This document shows positions 1 to 8,716 of a DNA stretch of 64,000 nucleotides, piece after piece. Origin of the DNA: Lentisphaera araneosa HTCC2155. GTDB lineage: Bacteria; Verrucomicrobiota; Lentisphaeria; Lentisphaerales; Lentisphaeraceae. A program made the position numbers and the translations under genes. The notes beneath the pieces are model-generated. The model was given only the letters and a program-made list of their open reading frames with translations. It made no database searches and had not been told where the DNA came from. How positions within the stretch are numbered: position 1 is the stretch's first letter; each line of letters begins with the position of its first letter. The stretch lies in the NCBI RefSeq assembly GCF_000170755.1, contig NZ_ABCK01000010.1, positions 62,001 to 126,000 on the forward strand, read 5' to 3'.

Positions 1-100
1 GATATTTGAAGAAAAAAGATATATGTTTTCATAGAAATTTGAATAAAAAAGATATATGTTTTCATAGAAATTTGAAGAAAAAAGATATATCATTATCTTT
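1..100. repeat. 33-bp direct repeats ahead of the ATPase gene
   Basis: The word GATATATG followed by TTTTCATAGAAATTTGAA and an A-run recurs with a period of exactly 33 bases, starting at 18, 51 and (degenerating) 84. A partial unit occupies 1-17. A further GATATAT lies at about 116-122, just before the ATPase start. The array may continue to the left of the window. AT-rich iterons of this kind could be a protein-binding array or a slippage-prone tract. No function can be assigned from sequence alone. Confidence 0.8.
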
Positions 101-138
101 AGAGTGAAGGGTAAAGATATATAAAATCTGGAATCATA

Positions 139-1506
139 ATGTATAGAAGTAAAGAAACTCATTTACAAAAGTGGTACTCTAAAAATCGCCGAAAACCACT
201 TGTCATTAGGGGGGCTAGACAAGTTGGCAAATCCACACTAGTAAGAAACTTCGCTAAATCACAGGCTATTGACCTATTCGAGATAAATTTAGAAAGGCAC
301 AAAAACTTAGAATTTATTTTCAAAGAATCAAATACAAAAGAAGTTTTGAAAGAACTCTCTTTTGCTATCGGTAAAGGGAGTATTAAAACTGAAAATAGTC
401 TCTTATTTTTGGATGAGATACAAGCCACTCCAAGTGCTATACCTCTATTGCGTTATTTGTATGAGGATTACCCTAATTTAGCTATTGTATGTGCGGGTTC
501 CTTATTAGAATTCACATTGGCAGATCACAGTTATTCTATGCCAGTGGGAAGAGTTGAGTATATGTATTTACAACCTATGTCATTTTCAGAATTTCTTTTA
601 GCTCATAACATTTCTGATCTGTATGAACTCATTACAAATCTTACTACACATTCTATCCCTCTATCAGCACACCAAAGATTGATAGAACATTTTCGAGATT
701 ATTTGTTAATAGGCGGCATGCCTGAAGCTGTCCTAGCCAGTAGTGAAGGTGAAGACAGTGAGAGTATTTTTGATATACAAGCTTCGATAATCGAAACATA
801 TATAGATGATTTTGCTAAATATGGTAAAGGTAATCAATTAAATCGTTTACAATATTTGTTTAAATATATACCTGCCAATTTAGGGCAAAAAGTAAAATAC
901 TCACACATTGATCCCCATAGCCAAGCTCGCGACATAAAGCCAATTATTGATTTACTCGATAAAGCTGGAATCATATCAAAAGCTTATCACTGCAATTCTA
1001 ATGGCCTGCCTCTACGCTCAGAAATAAATACCAAAGTACAGAAGCTATATTTCCTTGACGTAGGCTTAGTCAATAAAATATGTGGTATTCAACATATTAG
1101 TTTAGAAGATTTAAAGAGTATAGACTTTATCAACAAGGGTCAACTAGCTGAACAATTTATAGCTCAGCAGTTTCTTGCTACTGAAAAAGCCAACCAAATT
1201 CCTGAATTAAATTATTGGGTCAGAGAAGCCAAAGCAAACAATGCAGAAATTGACTTTATAAAAGTAATAAATGGAGATATTTATCCTGTAGAGGTCAAAG
1301 CTGGTAAATCTGGAACAATGAAATCATTACATCTTTTCATGTATGAAAAAAAGTCCTCTAAAGCTCTTAGATTTGACCTTAACCCACCGAGTACACAGCA
1401 AGTAAAAACTAGCTTCAAATTTGGTATAGGCTCAGCGGAAGTAAGTTATGACTTAATCTCACTACCTGTTTATATGGCTGAATTTGTGCAAAAATTTATA
1501 AATTGA
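139..1506 (+). CDS. AAA ATPase with DUF4143 domain
   Basis: Cytosolic ATP-binding protein of the AAA_14/DUF4143 family, 455 residues, a normal full length. The Walker A loop GARQVGKST is at residues 25-33, Walker B LLFLDE at about 88-93, followed by the family-typical CAGSLLEF (about 118-125) and PVGRVEYMYLQPMSFSEF. The C-terminal half carries a PD-(D/E)XK-like signature, EID at 370-372 and EVK at 385-387, usual for DUF4143. The biological role of the family is poorly defined; many members sit alone in genomes, as here. The ATG at 139 has no clear Shine-Dalgarno. It is preceded by the 33-bp repeats and converges on the next gene across a 12-bp inverted repeat. The family call is firm, the function is not. 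Confidence 0.9.
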   Translation: MYRSKETHLQKWYSKNRRKPLVIRGARQVGKSTLVRNFAKSQAIDLFEINLERHKNLEFIFKESNTKEVLKELSFAIGKGSIKTENSLLFLDEIQATPSAIPLLRYLYEDYPNLAIVCAGSLLEFTLADHSYSMPVGRVEYMYLQPMSFSEFLLAHNISDLYELITNLTTHSIPLSAHQRLIEHFRDYLLIGGMPEAVLASSEGEDSESIFDIQASIIETYIDDFAKYGKGNQLNRLQYLFKYIPANLGQKVKYSHIDPHSQARDIKPIIDLLDKAGIISKAYHCNSNGLPLRSEINTKVQKLYFLDVGLVNKICGIQHISLEDLKSIDFINKGQLAEQFIAQQFLATEKANQIPELNYWVREAKANNAEIDFIKVINGDIYPVEVKAGKSGTMKSLHLFMYEKKSSKALRFDLNPPSTQQVKTSFKFGIGSAEVSYDLISLPVYMAEFVQKFIN

Positions 1507-1577
1507 TAACCCCAATTCATCGCATTTGAATAAAACTTAAAATTTAATAAAATAGCTTACGAAATAAAATCGCAGAT

Positions 1578-1607
1578 TCTCTATCTTTAAACCTATAAAG
1601 ATAGAGA
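1578..1607. terminator. 12-bp inverted repeat between convergent genes
   Basis: TCTCTATCTTTA at 1578-1589 pairs perfectly with TAAAGATAGAGA at 1596-1607 around a 6-nt loop. It lies between the ends of two convergent genes, so it probably acts as a bidirectional terminator. No long T-run follows, which lowers certainty. Confidence 0.55.
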
Positions 1608-1613
1608 GCACAA

Positions 1614-2429
1614 TTACTCGGTGATCCACAAAGCTTGTAGGCAGGCAATAAAGCCCTTGTTCTGGAACCAATCGTTGAGCACCGCGGTTTGATTGGATCG
1701 TAGACCGATTCTCAGTGCATCAATTTCCAGCTCTTTTAAGTCAACTTCGAAGCTGTTGATCGCTTGCTGATTACGCACTTTAGGGATAGTCCAAAGCTGA
1801 GTGAATTGACTCAGTTCTTTAAAGCCACTTTTGACGGTGAGTTCATATTCCCAATCTAAGTTTTCGGGTGAATGACACATCAAATAAACTTTAAAGTTTT
1901 TCCCAGAGTCTATATAGCCTTGTAAATTTTCTATCTCGATATACAAACCACGGGGGTGGCACCAATAGGATTGACCGGGGCCGAAAGCAACACCGCCATC
2001 GGCATACTCTTTTGCCTCAAGACCTTGCGCATGTGCAATGACAGTGCGATCAAAATGATAAGCACGGCTTTTTTCTTCCGTAGTCGCATCGCCAAAACAA
2101 TCCATGTAATAAACGATTTGTTCATCACTAGGGATTTGTTCTTTGACCCATTGATCTTGTTCCGCTTGTATCTCCGCCAAGGGTTCGCGAAGTTTTTTAT
2201 CATAATCACTTGGCGCAATATAATTTTCTTTTAAAAGGTCCACAATTTCTTCATTAGGCTGCAGGTCTTGCGCATCGAGCCCCCAAAAGCGAATCCATGG
2301 CTTGCGACCACTGAAACGCAAGGTCATTTCATCACCTGCTTGATAAGACTCCATGGCTTGATCAATATCATCTAAGCGACAGGCTTTGGGAGCCTTTAGA
2401 GTCAATTTTAGGTCCTTTAATAAAGGCAT
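1614..2429 (-). CDS. Hypothetical protein, possibly the body of a frameshifted prepilin-leader gene
   Basis: An open frame of 271 residues from the only in-frame ATG. I do not recognise the domain. It is acidic, Trp- and Tyr-rich and lacks a signal peptide, transmembrane segment or known catalytic motif. The same frame stays open upstream of the ATG for about 40 codons, back through the DNA that encodes the neighbouring prepilin leader (2498-2590) in another frame, but that extension holds no obvious start codon. Either the ATG at 2429 is the true start, or a frameshift split one gene with a prepilin N-terminus from its body. It is the last gene of the GH36/FAD/GntR cluster. Confidence 0.6.
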   Translation of the reverse strand: MPLLKDLKLTLKAPKACRLDDIDQAMESYQAGDEMTLRFSGRKPWIRFWGLDAQDLQPNEEIVDLLKENYIAPSDYDKKLREPLAEIQAEQDQWVKEQIPSDEQIVYYMDCFGDATTEEKSRAYHFDRTVIAHAQGLEAKEYADGGVAFGPGQSYWCHPRGLYIEIENLQGYIDSGKNFKVYLMCHSPENLDWEYELTVKSGFKELSQFTQLWTIPKVRNQQAINSFEVDLKELEIDALRIGLRSNQTAVLNDWFQNKGFIACLQALWITE

Positions 2430-2497
2430 ATCTAAATACAGTACACAGTGTTTACGCTCGCCCTCGCCTATTGTATGAACTTTCCATGCTTCGTGCC

Positions 2498-2590
2498 CTA
2501 GTCCTTCAAACTCGGCAAGATCAAGGACGCTAAAATACCGATAATGGCAACCACTACCAAGACTTCAATGAGAGTGAATTTTTTCATCAT
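2498..2590 (-). CDS. 30-residue prepilin-leader microgene (possibly a broken prepilin)
   Basis: The frame encodes a complete type IV pilin/pseudopilin N-terminus: basic leader MMKK, the peptidase motif FTLIE, a hydrophobic helix ([19 protein letters not shown]), then KD and a TAG stop. Its ATGATG overlaps the TGA of the regulator gene by the classic ATGA arrangement, which suggests translational coupling. Intact Lentisphaerota proteins with this leader are usually 200-280 residues, so this is either a leader-only membrane peptide or a prepilin broken by a frameshift just after the helix. The open frame of the next gene overlaps it in a different phase, which supports the broken-gene view. Confidence 0.5.
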   Translation of the reverse strand: MMKKFTLIEVLVVVAIIGILASLILPSLKD

Positions 2591-3588
2591 AAATTCTCCG
2601 CTTTAAATTTGAGGTGAGTCTCTGATTTTTTATAATCCTGTGATGAAATAGCGTGAATTGTCATTTCCAAAGCTTGTTGCGCCAAATGCTCAATATCTAG
2701 CTCAATTTTTCGTACGGGAGTCGAATAATAAAGTGGCACCTGTTTGTTACTTTGAATTATCAAGGGATTTGTTAAACCGTGCTGGCTCATTAAAGAACTA
2801 AGCTCTAGAGCTACCACATCATTGCGAACTATAATGTTATCAAAGCCCTTATTTTTGATCAATTCTAACAAGCTATCTACCGGCGTATTTGTAGATAGAT
2901 GAACAAATTCTTGATAGTTTGTTAAGTAATGATGATGAGCTTTTTCGTCCAAAGATCCCAGATACAAAATTTTATCACCCTCATTTAACATATTTTGGGC
3001 AAGTGCATGAAAACTCTCTTCTGAATATTCAATTTTTAGCTGATAATTTTCATGTTTACCTAATTTACAAATAGGAATGTGATAACCCATGGCCTGATCA
3101 ATAGCTGTTTGAGAAAAGTAAGCCGAAGAAATAATACCATCTAAACGCCCTGCCTGGCAGTCATTCTCCAACATGCCAAAGTGACTTAATTCGTGCAATT
3201 GATCTTTCTTATCATAGTTCAAAACATAAAAACGAATATGACAATGATTTTTTTGACTCTGTTCCTGTAAGTAACTGGTGAGAACATTTTGATACTGACT
3301 CTTGTGATTCACATCCATTAAACCGAAAGCTAAACCAATGCGCCACAAACCTTTTGGTTGGGATTTTAGGTTAAGTACCACGGTCCCTAAACCACGCTTG
3401 CGCCCCAGCATACCAGATTCAACCAAGAGATTCATTGCGGGAGTTACAGAGTTATGACTGTAGTTGAGAACTTTACGCAACTCTTCTTGACTGGGCAATT
3501 TATCTCCTACTGACAATTCATTGCTAGCAATATACCTCACTATATCGCGACAACATGCTGCCACCTGACTATCTGGATTTACTATCAT
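2587..3588 (-). CDS. GntR-type regulator with LacI-like ligand domain
   Basis: A 333-residue transcription factor. Residues about 8-75 form a GntR winged helix (LSVGDKLPSQEELRKVLNYS, then a 'GLGTVVLN' wing). The rest resembles the periplasmic-binding-protein fold of LacI/GntR hybrids that sense sugars. It lies downstream of the FAD oxidoreductase and GH36 genes on the same strand, so it is the likely local regulator of that sugar cluster. A perfect 7-bp palindrome 20 nt ahead of its start, with a related copy ahead of the FAD gene, suggests autoregulation and control of the neighbour. The stop overlaps the prepilin microgene start. The effector is unknown; a galactoside would fit the context. 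Confidence 0.85.
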   Translation of the reverse strand: MIVNPDSQVAACCRDIVRYIASNELSVGDKLPSQEELRKVLNYSHNSVTPAMNLLVESGMLGRKRGLGTVVLNLKSQPKGLWRIGLAFGLMDVNHKSQYQNVLTSYLQEQSQKNHCHIRFYVLNYDKKDQLHELSHFGMLENDCQAGRLDGIISSAYFSQTAIDQAMGYHIPICKLGKHENYQLKIEYSEESFHALAQNMLNEGDKILYLGSLDEKAHHHYLTNYQEFVHLSTNTPVDSLLELIKNKGFDNIIVRNDVVALELSSLMSQHGLTNPLIIQSNKQVPLYYSTPVRKIELDIEHLAQQALEMTIHAISSQDYKKSETHLKFKAENL

Positions 3589-3608
3589 ACTTATTCACCT
3601 TTATTATA

Positions 3609-3630
3609 TATACTCATATAAGAGTATAAC
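3609..3630. promoter_or_regulatory. Candidate GntR operator ahead of the regulator gene
   Basis: TATACTC, six bases, GAGTATA forms a perfect 7-bp palindrome at 3609-3628, followed by AC. A 22-base alignment with 5444-5465, also just ahead of a gene start, has 17 identities. Location and dyad symmetry fit an operator for the encoded GntR protein; binding is inferred. Confidence 0.55.
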
Positions 3631-3675
3631 TAAAAACAAAGAAAAGCAAGCCTTTTAAACTTACTTTTTAAGCTT

Positions 3676-5427
3676 TTACACTGAAAGAATATCGAAACTA
3701 AAGATGTGTGCCTCACCACTCCAGCCAACCACATTCTTTAATGTGATTTTAGAATAACTTGTATTTAATGGGATTTTGATCAAACGTTTAAAGTTCAATT
3801 CTAGCTTAATCGTTTCGACAACAGCACCATTTTCGTCACTTAAATCAAGCTCAAATGACTTGATCAATTGACCTGGCATTTTCGCTTTTTCATCTTCCAA
3901 AGTATCACTACATGGCATGCGCTTTTTACGACTAAAATCACTATCGCCAAGCAAGCGAATGACGCCCCCACTTTGCACTTTAGCAAAGCTCCAAGTTACA
4001 CTGTCATCGGACTTGAGCCACAATCCATTATCACGCCCCTCTAGATCACGCTCCAGCTCGTTCAATAATGGATCTGCCTTGTCACAACTGGAAGTCAATT
4101 CACCCCCTATTTTTAAAGCTGATAAGGCTTGTGTTTTCCATGGTATATACTGGTCATCTTCGATGAGTTGGCGCTGCAATTCTGCTATGTGATTCTCATA
4201 CACACCACGACAGTCTGTTTTCTCTTTAAAAGCTAAAGCAGCCGCTGCACCAACAGCCTGCCCCATCACTGCAGTTGTCCCCATAACTCTGGTAGAACTC
4301 ATAGCCATGTGAGTGGCAGAAATATTGCGGCCAGCAAAGAATAAATTACTGATATCTTTAGAATAAAGTGAGCGATAAGGAATGCCGTAACAATGGGGTG
4401 TTTCATGGAAAATCGTCGGAAATCCGCGGTAGGCTATAGCATCGGGGTGATGGTCATCCATCTCCCAACCACCATGACAGACGCGATCATCAAAACGTCC
4501 TTCTTTTTCCAAATCATTTTGAGTTAATAAATGATCTCCAACGTAACGAATATTTTCGCGCTTTCCAGGTAAGGATCCCACCCATTCTAAGGTCCAATTA
4601 TCACATATTCCCGAGGGATCATTTTTCATCATACCCCAAACACCATAAGCAATGGACATGGCTTCATCGCGAATGTCATCTGCATCATCTAAAGTATCCA
4701 TTAATCCACCAAACTCCAACCACCAAAAGTTGTTGTGCTTAGGTGTTAAATTCCTACTCTCTAATTCTTCTCTTTTAAACTTCCTCGCCCAGGGAGGTGC
4801 CACGAAAGGCTCTTTATGACCAGGCACTTCACGCAATTGCATGAGGATAGAACTACCCATGGTTTTATCATCAGCTTGCTCAGGGGCATGTGACTCATCA
4901 AATTCCCCACGAGCTTCTCGGCCATGCCTAGTTTCCGCTCCACTTATACGCAATACAGAGTCCCCAGAACAATCGGCAAAGAAGTCAGCTTGTACTTCTA
5001 CCCAGCATTGACGAGTCAGATGCCATGCGGCTACTGATCGAATCTTCGAACCTTCAGTTTTAACTTCATTAACGCTACAACTATAAATGACTTCTAAATT
5101 TTCTTCTTCGCGACAAATGCCGTATAAAACATCATCCCAGAGGGTGTATTTCATTTCACTATTATAATAAATATTACGCAGCATAATCTCTTCAAGAATA
5201 CCCGCTTCTTTATTATCAGCGCCCCGCGCCCCGCAAATCCACATGCGAATTTCTGACGATGCATTACCTCCCAATACTGATCTATCTTGAATCAAAATTG
5301 TTTTCAAGCCTCTACGAGCTGCTGCAATAGAGGCACAAACGCCAGCCATGCCCCCACCGACAACACAAAAATCAGCTTGTTTCACCTCTCGAGGAAAATT
5401 ATTTTCATTTAAAACAACATTATACAT
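3676..5427 (-). CDS. FAD-dependent oxidoreductase (FAD_oxidored family)
   Basis: A 583-residue flavoprotein. The N-terminal Rossmann dinucleotide motif VVGGGMAGVCASIAAARRG (about 22-40) is followed by the family-typical LGGNASSEIRMWICGA. A further FAD-contact segment, LFFAGRNISATHMAMSSTRVMGTTAVMGQAVG, lies at about 360-390. The C-terminal 130 residues look like a beta-sandwich. There is no signal peptide, so it is probably cytosolic. This family, common in PVC and Bacteroidetes sugar loci, is usually annotated only as FAD-dependent oxidoreductase; the substrate is unknown. It lies between GH36 and the regulator with gaps of about 85 nt on each side, so it is probably co-transcribed or co-regulated. 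A sugar or sugar-acid oxidation role is inferred from context. Confidence 0.85.
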   Translation of the reverse strand: MYNVVLNENNFPREVKQADFCVVGGGMAGVCASIAAARRGLKTILIQDRSVLGGNASSEIRMWICGARGADNKEAGILEEIMLRNIYYNSEMKYTLWDDVLYGICREEENLEVIYSCSVNEVKTEGSKIRSVAAWHLTRQCWVEVQADFFADCSGDSVLRISGAETRHGREARGEFDESHAPEQADDKTMGSSILMQLREVPGHKEPFVAPPWARKFKREELESRNLTPKHNNFWWLEFGGLMDTLDDADDIRDEAMSIAYGVWGMMKNDPSGICDNWTLEWVGSLPGKRENIRYVGDHLLTQNDLEKEGRFDDRVCHGGWEMDDHHPDAIAYRGFPTIFHETPHCYGIPYRSLYSKDISNLFFAGRNISATHMAMSSTRVMGTTAVMGQAVGAAAALAFKEKTDCRGVYENHIAELQRQLIEDDQYIPWKTQALSALKIGGELTSSCDKADPLLNELERDLEGRDNGLWLKSDDSVTWSFAKVQSGGVIRLLGDSDFSRKKRMPCSDTLEDEKAKMPGQLIKSFELDLSDENGAVVETIKLELNFKRLIKIPLNTSYSKITLKNVVGWSGEAHIFSFDILSV

Positions 5428-5443
5428 AACAAAACCTTTTTAT

Positions 5444-5465
5444 TATACTCATTAATAAGAATAAC
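5444..5465. promoter_or_regulatory. Candidate GntR operator ahead of the FAD oxidoreductase gene
   Basis: Begins TATACTCAT and ends AATAAC, like the site at 3609-3630, with an imperfect dyad. It lies 17 nt upstream of the FAD oxidoreductase start on the minus strand. It is proposed as a second operator of the GntR regulator, on similarity and position only. Confidence 0.45.
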
Positions 5466-5510
5466 TATATAACCCAAAATAACCTATACAAATCTAAATT
5501 GTCATAAAAT

Positions 5511-7649
5511 CTATAATTGCGGCATAAGTTCTATAACTAAGCCCTTATAATCTTCGACTCCACTAAGGGATAAGACCTTAGCTTTTAAGCTCAAATTGAT
5601 GTGATCTTGCTTAAACACCTGCCCTATTTTCCAATTACCTTCAAGCTCATACTCAATAGAGCTTGGCGCATTTTCAAAGCTATGTATCACTAAATAAGCA
5701 CTCTCTTTTGCGTAACGCGCGAAGATTTGATATCCCTTCGGGTGCAAGTAACTACTCACGCCATGGCGAACAATGCGAATGTATCCTTGAGGAATGGACT
5801 TTTTTATCTGTAGGTACATTTCTTGACCCGCCTGCATAATCTGCTTTTGTTGCACATTCAGCAAAAATAAATCGCCACTCAAACACATACGCCCCATAAA
5901 AGTTGCCGCCATTGAATAATAAACTCGGCTCACATTATCATCTTCTCGCAAAACGGCCCAAATTTGATTCTTGCGCATGGCAATTTGCATGGCCGTATTG
6001 GCCGCAATAATAGGAATATCTGTTCCTTCATGAGAATCGGAAAAACCGCCCATGCTCGCCAAATCCATAAAACTAGGTTCTAAACGGTGGCCACCAGAAC
6101 TACAGACCTCAATCACTAAATCGGGGATTTCTTCACGCATGCGACGATAAAAAGCCTGCACCCCTGCTAAATGCTGACGAAGACCTTCGCCCAAGGATTC
6201 AGCGCCATCACAACCCATTCCAATGGTATCGTTATAATCTGTTTTAATGTAAGAAATGTGATTATTTTTTAAGGTCTTAATAACTTTTTCGGCTAAATAA
6301 TCGTGCACTTCTTGTTTGCGAAAATCTAAAAAACGGCGAGTCCCTCGCTGCAAGACAAAGCCATCAACTTTAAGCAAAAGCTCTTCTCGATGGAAAAGCT
6401 CGGAACCTTCGGTACAATTTTCTAATTCAAACCAAATACCAGGAATAAAACCTTTTTCTTGTAATTTCAAACATAGGTTTTTAAAGCCATTAGGATAAAT
6501 AGTCTTGCTCACATTCCAGTCACCTAAGCCCTGCTGACAGCCAGGCTCATCATTAAACCAACCATCATCCATCACTAAATACTTAACATGTGAGCCAGCT
6601 AAAGCATCAGCAATTTTTAAAATATTATCTTCGGATGGGTGCCCCCAAGTGGTACACCAATCATTAAACACTATGGGAAGATCCTGCTCAGATTGAGGGA
6701 GCGATTCAAGTTCTCTTAATTGGTATTGCACCAAGCGATTTTGTAAATCCTCTATGCCACCACAACAAGTACTCACAATGGCTTGTGGAGTCGCAAAACT
6801 CTCATTTGGCTTAAGGTTCTTTAGCCAATGAGCGTGTTCACGATCACCTTGACCACCACTCAAGGAAACAAAGTCACCACGACGATAAAATTCCATTTGC
6901 CAAGAACCGGGTTGCGCTAATTGTGCCCCCCACATCACTTGATGCTGACGATCTTCTAGACCAATAAAGGGAAAATAGTCCTTAACAGGCATGGACCCCA
7001 CTTGTCCATAACGCATTGTTCTAGCGCCGTGACCACTCCACGACCTCTCAAAGTTACAATCCTCAGCAGAACGTACTTCATGTTTACCTTCAGCTGACCA
7101 AGTGCTTAGAAAACGATGGAAATAATAAGCTCCTTCCCCGTCGTCTTGCTGAAAAGGCGAAAGGCCATCTAGGCAAAATGAACTTACATTCTCTAATTTT
7201 ACTTCAGTTTCACCTCGATTAATCACTTTAGATGAAAGAAGCACATAATCATTTTCATGATTAAACTCCAACTTATGCTCCACTTCTAAATCAAAATATT
7301 TGTGTTTCAAGATCGTAATCACCCTATTACCTTCCACTCGCTGATCTTGAAAAAGGAGATTACTTTCCGTACTGCGCATGCTGCTACCCGCACTAAAGGC
7401 TCCCGGCGAAACCTCCCCTACACACTTAATCTGGACTAAATCATGCACTTTATAAGCTGGCCAATCACCTCCAAAAACTTTGATAATGGGAACGCATGTG
7501 GCCAAATCATTAATATTTTTGCGATGTTCCACGAGCTCATTCTTTTTAGCTCTGGGGTAAAGACTGAAGCCCACAGTCTGATCCTCGTTTATAAAATAAA
7601 CAAATTCAGTATCATGGGAACTAAAACGTGACAATTCTTTAATGGGCAT
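5511..7649 (-). CDS. GH36-type alpha-galactosidase
   Basis: A 712-residue glycoside hydrolase of clan GH-D (melibiase type), expected to release terminal alpha-galactose by a retaining mechanism. An N-terminal beta-sandwich (about 1-300) is followed by the (beta/alpha)8 barrel: VFNDWCTTWG (about 327), YLVMDDGWF (357-365), IKTDYND with candidate nucleophile D471, EVCSSGGHRLEP (514-525) and GFSDSHEGTD with candidate acid/base D538. No signal peptide is visible, so it acts in the cytosol on imported oligosaccharides. It is first in a minus-strand cluster with the FAD enzyme and GntR regulator and diverges from an AraC gene 87 nt away. Length and motifs match full-size GH36; the exact substrate is untested. 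Confidence 0.88.
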   Translation of the reverse strand: MPIKELSRFSSHDTEFVYFINEDQTVGFSLYPRAKKNELVEHRKNINDLATCVPIIKVFGGDWPAYKVHDLVQIKCVGEVSPGAFSAGSSMRSTESNLLFQDQRVEGNRVITILKHKYFDLEVEHKLEFNHENDYVLLSSKVINRGETEVKLENVSSFCLDGLSPFQQDDGEGAYYFHRFLSTWSAEGKHEVRSAEDCNFERSWSGHGARTMRYGQVGSMPVKDYFPFIGLEDRQHQVMWGAQLAQPGSWQMEFYRRGDFVSLSGGQGDREHAHWLKNLKPNESFATPQAIVSTCCGGIEDLQNRLVQYQLRELESLPQSEQDLPIVFNDWCTTWGHPSEDNILKIADALAGSHVKYLVMDDGWFNDEPGCQQGLGDWNVSKTIYPNGFKNLCLKLQEKGFIPGIWFELENCTEGSELFHREELLLKVDGFVLQRGTRRFLDFRKQEVHDYLAEKVIKTLKNNHISYIKTDYNDTIGMGCDGAESLGEGLRQHLAGVQAFYRRMREEIPDLVIEVCSSGGHRLEPSFMDLASMGGFSDSHEGTDIPIIAANTAMQIAMRKNQIWAVLREDDNVSRVYYSMAATFMGRMCLSGDLFLLNVQQKQIMQAGQEMYLQIKKSIPQGYIRIVRHGVSSYLHPKGYQIFARYAKESAYLVIHSFENAPSSIEYELEGNWKIGQVFKQDHINLSLKAKVLSLSGVEDYKGLVIELMPQL

Positions 7650-7736
7650 AATTTATTTCCTTTTATTATTACATCCTAACTTTACAAATGATTTTTATCG
7701 TTTAAATATAAAAAAAATGCTATTTATGGTAAAATC

Positions 7737-8585
7737 ATGCTTAATAAATTTAATCAAATTAAATATGGAAATACTAATTTATTCTTTAAAAATATAAATT
7801 TTGAGCTTCCTTATAAATTATTAAATTTCGGCCGAGAAAGAGTCGTTTCTAGCGACTACAGATGGCACGGTCTAAAACGTGGCAAGTTGGAAACTGCCAT
7901 CTGGCAATACACTTTATCCGGCTCTGGTAAGTTAAGAAGCAATAATACGACTTACACTATTCAACCTCATCAAGCCATGTTAGTCACAAGTCCGGATGAT
8001 CACGAATACTTCTTTGATTCCATGGACTCCCACTGGGAATTCATTTACCTAAGTTTTTGTGGTACAGACTTAGTTCAACACTACAAAAACTTAATTGCCA
8101 AAACATCGCCTGTTTGTAGCCTACCCATCAATTCCAAGCTGATAAGTTTATTTTTGCAGCTCACGCAAAACCCTCACTTAAGCGATAGTCAAACACAAGT
8201 CCAGCACTCACAACTATGCTATCAATTTATTATGGAACTCCATCAAGAGATCTTAGCCGACAAACAAAAGCCTCTCCCCCAAGCAATACAAAATGTTTTA
8301 AATCATATCAACCACCACCTCAATCAAGCCATCAGCATCGATGAAATGGCCTCGGTCGCCAAATTGAGTCGCTATCATTTCTCTAGAGTTTTTTCAAAGG
8401 CCATAGGCATAAGCCCCAATGAATACCTCATCAAAACAAAAATGGAATACGCCCAAAAATTGCTTTTCACGCAAAACCTCAGCGTCAAACAACTCGCCCA
8501 CGAATGCGGCTATCACGACCCCAGCTACTTTTGCAAAGTCTTTAAAAAACATTTTGGTCATTCACCTAAAGCCGATTTAAGCTAA
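7737..8585 (+). CDS. AraC-family transcriptional regulator
   Basis: A 282-residue regulator with an N-terminal cupin-like sensor (residues about 40-115, containing YTLSGSGKLRSNNTTYTIQPHQAML) and a C-terminal pair of helix-turn-helix motifs (about 185-280, containing SIDEMASVAKLSRYHFSRVF and SVKQLAHECGYHDPSYFCKVFKKHFG). It is transcribed divergently from the GH36 gene across an 87-nt intergenic region, so it probably activates the galactoside cluster in response to a sugar. Its ATG has no strong Shine-Dalgarno. Family assignment is firm; effector and targets are inferred. Confidence 0.9.
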   Translation: MLNKFNQIKYGNTNLFFKNINFELPYKLLNFGRERVVSSDYRWHGLKRGKLETAIWQYTLSGSGKLRSNNTTYTIQPHQAMLVTSPDDHEYFFDSMDSHWEFIYLSFCGTDLVQHYKNLIAKTSPVCSLPINSKLISLFLQLTQNPHLSDSQTQVQHSQLCYQFIMELHQEILADKQKPLPQAIQNVLNHINHHLNQAISIDEMASVAKLSRYHFSRVFSKAIGISPNEYLIKTKMEYAQKLLFTQNLSVKQLAHECGYHDPSYFCKVFKKHFGHSPKADLS

Positions 8586-8716
8586 GAAAATATTAAAAAA
8601 GACCTTGAATTATACATACCAAGGATTGAATTTACAGTGATATAACTTATTATAACCATAAATACACAAATTAATCTTCATACAAATAAAGAGTAGAGAC
8701 TTAAGGTAACAATATT

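Noticed and set aside
8586-8716. Terminator after the AraC gene (CCTTG...CAAGG)
   Set aside because: The stem is short with a long loop and no T-run. Too weak to annotate.
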